Shown: positions 59,362 through 64,000 of the stretch, one piece after another | Position numbering within the stretch: the stretch's first letter is position 1 | Layout: the number at the start of each line of letters is the position of its first letter | Assembly: GCA_024398935.1 (NCBI GenBank) | Contig: JAKSIH010000009.1 | Span: 1-64,000 of the forward strand | DNA from: Fibrobacter sp. | Lineage (GTDB): Bacteria > Fibrobacterota > Fibrobacteria > Fibrobacterales > Fibrobacteraceae | DNA: 64,000 nucleotides | Direction: 5' to 3' | The notes under the pieces: generated by a model | Databases searched by the model: none | What the model saw: the letters and a program-made list of their open reading frames with translations, nothing else | What the model was told of the DNA's origin: nothing | Translations under genes and position numbers: made by a program

Positions 59362-59785
59362 ATTAACCTCGTATTAAGTGTTTAAAATTTCTAGGAGAAA
59401 GATAGAAAACAATGGGCAATTCACAATTAACAGTGAACAATTAACAATGAATAATGAAGGATGAATAATGAAGGGTGAAGGATGACGGATGTGCGTTCGC
59501 GGTGTTGTTTTGATGAAAATGGACTCCGTCGTGCTGAATATAGGTCTTATGGAGTCTATTTTGTTAAGTTGTCTGCAATGCGATGCGGCGCTGCATTGTA
59601 CAAACGGGCTCCAAACGAGGCTTTTTATCCAAAATTTAGCGTGAGCGGTCGTTATACAAAAAAGACGAAAGATTTTGATCTCTTTCGCCTTTGTATGCTC
59701 GCTTCGCTCCCATACCAAATGCTTGGCTCGGTCATGTGCGATTGAATTCGCCCGCGATCCTCGCCTTACACATTTGTCGTCTATA
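59362..59785. repeat. 424-bp gene-free stretch with heptamer tract and a minus-strand terminator
   Basis: 59411-59488 is a run of about eleven degenerate heptamers (AATTAAC, AGTGAAC, AATGAAG, GATGAAT and similar), the longest in the window. 59490-59785 has no credible gene; small ORFs there lack RBS and codon bias. The methyltransferase terminator lies at 59658-59690. Confidence 0.7.
59658..59690 (-). terminator. Terminator of the methyltransferase transcript
   Basis: On the minus strand GGCGAAAGA pairs with TCTTTCGTC (one wobble), followed by T6. It lies about 100 bp beyond the stop codon, giving a long 3' UTR. Confidence 0.65.
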
Positions 59786-60406
59786 CTATAAACACTTCTT
59801 GAGGAGCCAGAATTCTTCCTTACCTTCTCGACCCTTCAGGCTGTTCACTGCAGGAATGCGGTCCACAATGTCGAAAACGCCGTCGAGACGGGCCATCAGT
59901 TCGCCTTCGCTAGTGCAGTGGGGAGGACCCTGGAGAGTCTTTCCGTTCATCAGCGGATACATAAGAGAAATCAGGAGACCGTCATCCTTCATCATCTTGT
60001 AGCAGACTTCGAAGTATTCGTCGCGGCGACCGGGGTGGATTGCGGAGAAGGTGCAGTAATCGTATACGATATCGAACTGCTGGCCACCGCGCTTCTGGTC
60101 CTTGGGGGACAGGGTAAACAGGTCCAGGTCCAGGGAGCGGAGATTCTTGTGCTTACGGCTCAGGTGGTCCAGTTCATCCACGGCGGTGGGGGCAAAATCA
60201 ACAGCCAGTACATCGTGTCCGCGCAAAGCCCAGGCTTCAGCATCATAGCCAAAGCCAGCTCCGGGTACCAGAACGGAACCGGTGGCGGGGCAGGCGGGGT
60301 TCTTGAAAAATTCCAGAAGTGCGGGTGTTGCCTTCTTGATATTCCAATAGTCCTTGCCATCGGCGTAGAGGTTATCCCAGAATTCCGGGAGGTTTTGCGT
60401 TAACAT
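59786..60406 (-). CDS. TPMT-like SAM-dependent methyltransferase
   Basis: 206 residues from ATG 60406 (AAGGAAGG upstream; the longer frame overlaps rlmN). It opens EFWDNLYADGKDYWNIKKATPALLEFF. SAM motif I is VLVPGAGFGYDAEAWALRGHDVLAVDFAPTAVDEL, and FDIVYDYCTFSAIHPGRR forms motif IV with its extension. This is the thiopurine-methyltransferase subgroup, which in bacteria methylates selenium, tellurium or thiol compounds. Substrate is not predictable. It lies 22 nt downstream of rlmN on the same strand, so it is probably cotranscribed with it. Confidence 0.82.
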   Translation of the reverse strand: MLTQNLPEFWDNLYADGKDYWNIKKATPALLEFFKNPACPATGSVLVPGAGFGYDAEAWALRGHDVLAVDFAPTAVDELDHLSRKHKNLRSLDLDLFTLSPKDQKRGGQQFDIVYDYCTFSAIHPGRRDEYFEVCYKMMKDDGLLISLMYPLMNGKTLQGPPHCTSEGELMARLDGVFDIVDRIPAVNSLKGREGKEEFWLLKKCL

Positions 60407-60428
60407 AATTACCTTCCTTTTTAACGAA

Positions 60429-61559
60429 CTAAACAATCTGATTGGATCTAGGCGTTGCATCGGGGAGGCTCTGGCCTCTTTCGAAGACACCCTGATCGTT
60501 CTTCTTTTTATGTGCAAGCTGTCCGCAGGCGGCGAGAATGTCCCTGCCGCGGGCGGTACGAATGGTGATCTGAATCTGTGCGGCACGGACTGCGGCGAGG
60601 AAAGTGTCCACTTCCTCTGGAGTCGGGGCGTGCAGGTTGGGGTCGTCGCCATCGTTCAGGATGATTGCGTTTACCTTGACCCGACGGGGGGCACAAATGC
60701 GGATCAGTTCCTTGGCTGCCTTGGGCGTGCAGGTGATATCCTGGATCAGCACAAATTCAAATGTTACATAATTATCGGTTCTACGAATGTATTCGTCAAC
60801 CGCTTCCAAAAGTTTTTCGATGGGCCAGAGGTTATTTACCGGCATGACGGAAGAACGGTACTCGTTGTTGGTACTGTTCAGGCTGATGGCGAGGCAACAG
60901 GGGGTGTTGCGGTCCACCAGTTCCTTGATGCGGGGCACAACGCCGCTGGTGCTTACGGTCATTCGCTTGGAACCCATGTTGAACAGTTTCTGGTTGTGGA
61001 GCGTGCAGCAGACTCGATGCACGTTCTCCAGATTGTTCAGGGGTTCGCCCATGCCCATGAAGATGATGTTGGTTACCTGGGCTATTTCACCTTCGTTGTT
61101 GAAGATGTTATTTTCCTTAAGGTACCAATTCACATTGATGATCTCTTCAAGGATTTCGCCGGCTTCCAGATTGCGGAAGAAGCCCATCTTTGCGGTACGG
61201 CAGAATGCGCAGTTCATGGCGCAGCCCACCTGAGTGGATACGCACACGGAAAAACGACCGTTGGCAGGGATCATCACGGTTTCGATGTGATGACCGTCCC
61301 AGGTCTCGAAAAGCCATTTGACTGTTCCGTCTACGGAAACCATGTGCTGGTCTTCCTTGAGGGAACGGAGTTCGAACTGCTTGGACAGTTTTTCGCGCAG
61401 GGCAGGAGAAATGTTCGACATTTCGTCAAACGTCTTAACCTGCTGGCAGAATAACCATTTCTGGATTTGTTCGGCGCGGAACGGTTTCTCGTTCACCTCG
61501 CGAAGCCAAGCCTTGATCTCGTCTTCCGTCAATGTCTTGATATTGCGCTGCCATTCCAT
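60429..61559 (-). CDS. rlmN: Dual-specificity 23S rRNA/tRNA adenine C2-methyltransferase RlmN
   Basis: 376 residues. Radical-SAM cluster motif CAMNCAFC, preceded by VCVSTQVG with the first conserved Cys; TNIIFMGMGEPLNN; SGVVPRI; AISLNS; and the second catalytic Cys in RDILAACGQL near the C-terminus. It methylates C2 of A2503 in 23S rRNA and A37 of some tRNAs. TATCTT lies 9 nt before the ATG with no Shine-Dalgarno sequence. The last 30 residues (NDQGVFERGQSLPD) extend a little past the usual end. Confidence 0.96.
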   Translation of the reverse strand: MEWQRNIKTLTEDEIKAWLREVNEKPFRAEQIQKWLFCQQVKTFDEMSNISPALREKLSKQFELRSLKEDQHMVSVDGTVKWLFETWDGHHIETVMIPANGRFSVCVSTQVGCAMNCAFCRTAKMGFFRNLEAGEILEEIINVNWYLKENNIFNNEGEIAQVTNIIFMGMGEPLNNLENVHRVCCTLHNQKLFNMGSKRMTVSTSGVVPRIKELVDRNTPCCLAISLNSTNNEYRSSVMPVNNLWPIEKLLEAVDEYIRRTDNYVTFEFVLIQDITCTPKAAKELIRICAPRRVKVNAIILNDGDDPNLHAPTPEEVDTFLAAVRAAQIQITIRTARGRDILAACGQLAHKKKNDQGVFERGQSLPDATPRSNQIV

Positions 61560-61593
61560 AGTGGCGCAAAGATAGAAAATTTTAAGTTTTTTG

Positions 61594-61887
61594 TTAAGGG
61601 TGCAAGGACGGTTCCTTAGAAGGATTCACTAGTTCCGGGCAGTCGAATTTTTGATAGAGAATGTCGATTTCCTTAAACAAGTCGGAGAGCGAAAGTCCGT
61701 ATGCGGTTGCTAGATTGCTTAGAGTAATGATTGACGGTTGCCTTTTTCCACTCTCTACCTGGGAAATGAATTGGCGTGTTATATTTGAAATTTCCGATAG
61801 GCTGGTTTGCGTCAGTCCCTTGCGATGTCTTCTAGAAAGAAAGATGTGACGGATAACCTGACGAAGAACATTTTCTTTGTACACCAT
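61594..61887 (-). CDS. XRE-family helix-turn-helix regulator
   Basis: 97 residues from ATG 61887 (GGAGG upstream). A HTH_3 domain (about 12-70) with RKGLTQTSLSEISNITRQFISQVESGKRQPSIITLSNLATAYGLSLSDLF. No C-terminal effector domain follows, only about 25 residues. Such short XRE proteins repress their own or neighbouring genes. The upstream space to the tRNA gene is over 300 bp and contains the palindrome TTGTATACAA. No toxin partner is next to it. Confidence 0.85.
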   Translation of the reverse strand: MVYKENVLRQVIRHIFLSRRHRKGLTQTSLSEISNITRQFISQVESGKRQPSIITLSNLATAYGLSLSDLFKEIDILYQKFDCPELVNPSKEPSLHP

Positions 61888-62167
61888 TTTTTCCTCCAAT
61901 TTAACCCTAATCCGGCGCGCGAATTTATAAAACAATTTTTTGGTGGGAGCAATGGTAAGTATGCATTTTGATTAGTTTGTGAAAAATATTGTATACAAAT
62001 AAACCCCTAGCGGGCACGAGAACCGCTGTAAACCTAAAAACGTTCCAAGATATGTAAAGGTAAGGTTCCGTTTCTTAATGGGATGACAAGGCACGTATGG
62101 TGTACTTGGTGGAAGTAAAGAGGATCGAAATATGTACGAGGAATCTTTGTTTTGAAAAAAAAGAAAA
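61888..62167. other. Gene-free stretch upstream of the XRE gene
   Basis: No ORF with RBS. It includes the perfect 10-bp palindrome TTGTATACAA at 61989-61998, a candidate operator, and an AGCGG/CCGCT hairpin at about 62008-62028. The remaining 130 bp up to the tRNA terminator are unexplained. Confidence 0.5.
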
Positions 62168-62202
62168 TAAAAAAAGAGACTTAACTTTCGTTAAGTCTCT
62201 TT
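62168..62202 (-). terminator. Terminator of the tRNA-Arg transcript
   Basis: On the minus strand AAAGAGACTTAAC pairs perfectly with GTTAAGTCTCTTT around a GAAA loop, followed by a T-run. It starts 3 nt after the tRNA 3' end. Confidence 0.93.
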
Positions 62203-62204
62203 CG

Positions 62205-62278
<74 letters not shown>

Positions 62279-62317
62279 ATTTTCTTTTTGTTGTCGCTTT
62301 CGCTTTCAACGTGCCCA

Positions 62318-62345
62318 AATATAGATAACCACAATTTTTTGTCAA
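62318..62345 (-). promoter_or_regulatory. Sigma-70-type promoter of tRNA-Arg
   Basis: On the minus strand TTGACA (62340-62345), a 16-bp spacer and TATATT (62318-62323) are followed by the tRNA about 40 bp downstream. It is the best -35/-10 pair in the window and a useful guide to the housekeeping promoter here. Confidence 0.8.
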
Positions 62346-62496
62346 GGGTAAAGAACGAATTTTTTCAAAAAAAATTAATGGGGTGAAAAAGGAACCTGGA
62401 ATAGGCCTCTTATTCAGGTGTTTCTGCTCTGTATTTATAGATGTCCCATATAAGAAAAACTATCTTTGTGCCAAAATTTTTTTTCGTGTGGAAATC

Positions 62497-64000
62497 ATGA
62501 ATAAGATTAAATCATTCTTTTTGGCGTTCCTTAGAATCCTAAAAAGCTGGATTACCGACAAGAAGGTTCTCCTGTGGCTTGCCATTCTGGAATTGCCCGT
62601 AATTCTTGCCATCGTGGGTGTCATTGCGGTTTACAACCACTACGCTCCGGAGCTTCCGTCCCTGACCCAGCTGGAACAGATCAATCCCAAACTGGTGACA
62701 AAGATTTACGACATGAATGGGGAAGTGGCTCACGAATACTTCGTGGAACGCCGCGAGTGGACTCCCTATGATTCCATCCCGAAGAATGCGATCCATGCCG
62801 TGATGGCTACGGAAGACCGTGTCTTTTTCGATCACTGGGGCATGAATGTGTGGGCGATACCTTCTGCCGTTCTGGAAAAAATGTCCAAAGGGGGCAAACT
62901 CCGTGGGGCATCCACCTTGACCCAGCAGCTGACTAAACTTCTGTTCCTCACTCCGGAACGATCCTTGTCTCGTAAGATCAAGGAAATGATGACGGCCATT
63001 CGTATCGAGCAGACTTACACCAAGGAAGAAATTCTGGAATTCTACATGAATGAAGTTTACCTTGCCGCTGGTAATTACGGTTTCCAGGCTGCAGGCAAGT
63101 ATTATTTCGGAAAGCCCCTGGATAGCCTTTCCATTCCGGAACTGGCTGTGCTTGCCGGTATGCTGCAGCGTCCCGAAGGCTGGCGTCCGGATAAAAACCC
63201 CAAGGATTCCAAGGCTCGTCGTAATACGGTGCTTTACGCCATGCGCGATGCCGGCTATATCACCAATGATGAATACCACAAGTATATCGAGGAACCGATT
63301 GTTCTTGCGCCCAAGCAGGTTGAAACCGGTGCTGGCCTGTACTTCTACGAAGAAATCCGCAAGTACATGGAAAAGAAATACGGCGAAAATTCTCTTTATG
63401 CCGATGGCGTCTCCATCAACAGTACCATCGATCCTGCCATCCAGGCCTTTGCAGATAGCGCTGCCCTCGCCCAGGTGACCAAGGTCCGCCGTCGTATCAA
63501 GTATCGCTTTAACCGCAAGTTCGGCATGGCCAAGAAGTTTGATATGCCGGAAGATAGCGTTGTTGCCCACTTTGACAGCCTTTTCGCAATCGTCAAGAAG
63601 GATTACGAGGGCAAACATGGTAAGATGCCCGATAGCCTAGTCTACCATGATGCTGAAATCGCTGCCATTCTTGTGGAAAACGAGACTGGCGCCATTCGTG
63701 CTATGGTGGGTGGTTCCGACTGGAACAAGTCTCGCTGGAACCGTGCGGTTCAGTCCCTCCGTCAGCCGGGATCTTCCTTCAAGCCCATCGTTTACTCTAC
63801 TGCAATTTCCAGCGGTGCTAGTCCTTGCGACTCCGTGAACGACGCACCCATTACCATTGAAGACCAGGACAAAATTGTCAATGGTCGCGCCCAGAAGCAG
63901 GTATGGCGTCCGGCTAACTTCGAGCATGACTTCGAAGGCATGATGACTCTCCGTCGCGCTCTTTACCGTTCCAAGAACCTGCCTGCCATTCTTACTGCTC
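62497..64000 (+). CDS. Class A penicillin-binding protein (PBP1A type), C-terminus off the window
   Basis: Starts MNKIKSFFLAFLRILKS and has no stop to the window edge (501 codons visible). One N-terminal membrane helix (LLWLAILELPVILAIVGVIAVY). The glycosyltransferase domain keeps VMATEDRVFFDHWGMN with the catalytic Glu, RGASTLTQQLTKLL, RKIKEMMTAIRIEQ and EILEFYMNEVYLAAGNYGFQAA. The transpeptidase begins with the active-site SxxK in RQPGSSFKPIVYS, then GMMTLRRALYRSKNLPA. It polymerises and cross-links peptidoglycan in the periplasm. The KTG motif lies beyond the window. It has no strong Shine-Dalgarno sequence. Confidence 0.93.
   Translation, partial: MNKIKSFFLAFLRILKSWITDKKVLLWLAILELPVILAIVGVIAVYNHYAPELPSLTQLEQINPKLVTKIYDMNGEVAHEYFVERREWTPYDSIPKNAIHAVMATEDRVFFDHWGMNVWAIPSAVLEKMSKGGKLRGASTLTQQLTKLLFLTPERSLSRKIKEMMTAIRIEQTYTKEEILEFYMNEVYLAAGNYGFQAAGKYYFGKPLDSLSIPELAVLAGMLQRPEGWRPDKNPKDSKARRNTVLYAMRDAGYITNDEYHKYIEEPIVLAPKQVETGAGLYFYEEIRKYMEKKYGENSLYADGVSINSTIDPAIQAFADSAALAQVTKVRRRIKYRFNRKFGMAKKFDMPEDSVVAHFDSLFAIVKKDYEGKHGKMPDSLVYHDAEIAAILVENETGAIRAMVGGSDWNKSRWNRAVQSLRQPGSSFKPIVYSTAISSGASPCDSVNDAPITIEDQDKIVNGRAQKQVWRPANFEHDFEGMMTLRRALYRSKNLPAILTA

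Overview
The window most likely comes from a Fibrobacter (phylum Fibrobacterota) chromosome. The main evidence is two proteins with the Fibrobacter succinogenes major paralogous (FISUMP) domain, at 10450-13773 and 42873-43433. Supporting evidence is the set of lipoproteins and outer-membrane barrel proteins with no close relatives I recognise, and the C4-dicarboxylate carboxylase gene at the left edge. Most of the window is ordinary housekeeping chromosome. I see no prophage, CRISPR array, complete insertion sequence or plasmid function. All calls come from reading the sequence; no database search was run.

Layout. 1-10.3 kb: a truncated pyruvate/oxaloacetate carboxyltransferase gene, a thioredoxin-fold/TPR protein, a zinc-ribbon protein followed by two tandem paralogous membrane-anchored beta-sandwich proteins, an AI-2E-family permease, an HU protein with a histone-H1-like tail, a small lipoprotein, polA and a SIMPL protein. 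10.4-22.2 kb: a 1107-residue Cys-repeat FISUMP lipoprotein, xerC, a PorV/UPF0164-like outer-membrane protein, a four-gene operon (STAS-TM protein, degenerate LytM-like protein, lipoprotein, Nudix hydrolase), a small membrane protein and an LtaS-type phosphoglycerol transferase. 22.4-29.7 kb: the rimP-nusA-infB-rbfA-truB-ribF translation/riboflavin cluster, in which truB carries an in-frame insertion of repeat DNA. 29.7-38.8 kb: a solo SWIM/SNF2 ATPase, then a signalling locus (TPR lipoprotein, membrane Ser/Thr kinase, GAF-type sigma-54 activator). The locus is followed by a near-perfect sigma-54 promoter driving an exported protein and a TPR/beta-barrel protein. 38.9-54.7 kb: terC, psuG, ilvC, a repeat-rich stretch, the small FISUMP gene with a strongly NNC-codon-biased C-terminal segment, a truncated Rpn-type nuclease/transposase gene, an EAL protein, a DUF1846 protein, a Cys-cluster protein, dapA, a phosphohexomutase, a YebC protein and a zinc-ribbon membrane protein. 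54.7-64 kb: amidase-smpB, obgE with a basic tail, argC, ychJ-like, a TPMT-like methyltransferase, rlmN, an XRE regulator, tRNA-Arg(ACG) with its promoter and terminator, and a PBP1A-type gene running off the right edge.

Four patterns cut across the gene list. (1) The end of the small FISUMP protein looks like a diversity-generating-retroelement variable region: C-type-lectin-like motifs, AAC-derivable NNC codons and a strong hairpin at the stop codon. No reverse transcriptase or template lies in the window. (2) The kinase/EBP/sigma-54 promoter/surface-protein locus reads as one self-contained regulatory circuit. (3) At least six genes have a -10-like hexamer ending exactly 7 nt before the start codon with no Shine-Dalgarno sequence, which suggests frequent leaderless transcripts. 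(4) Intergenic spaces repeatedly hold period-7 degenerate tandem repeats, three times arranged as inverted arms around a GC-rich hairpin, and one such tract lies inside truB.
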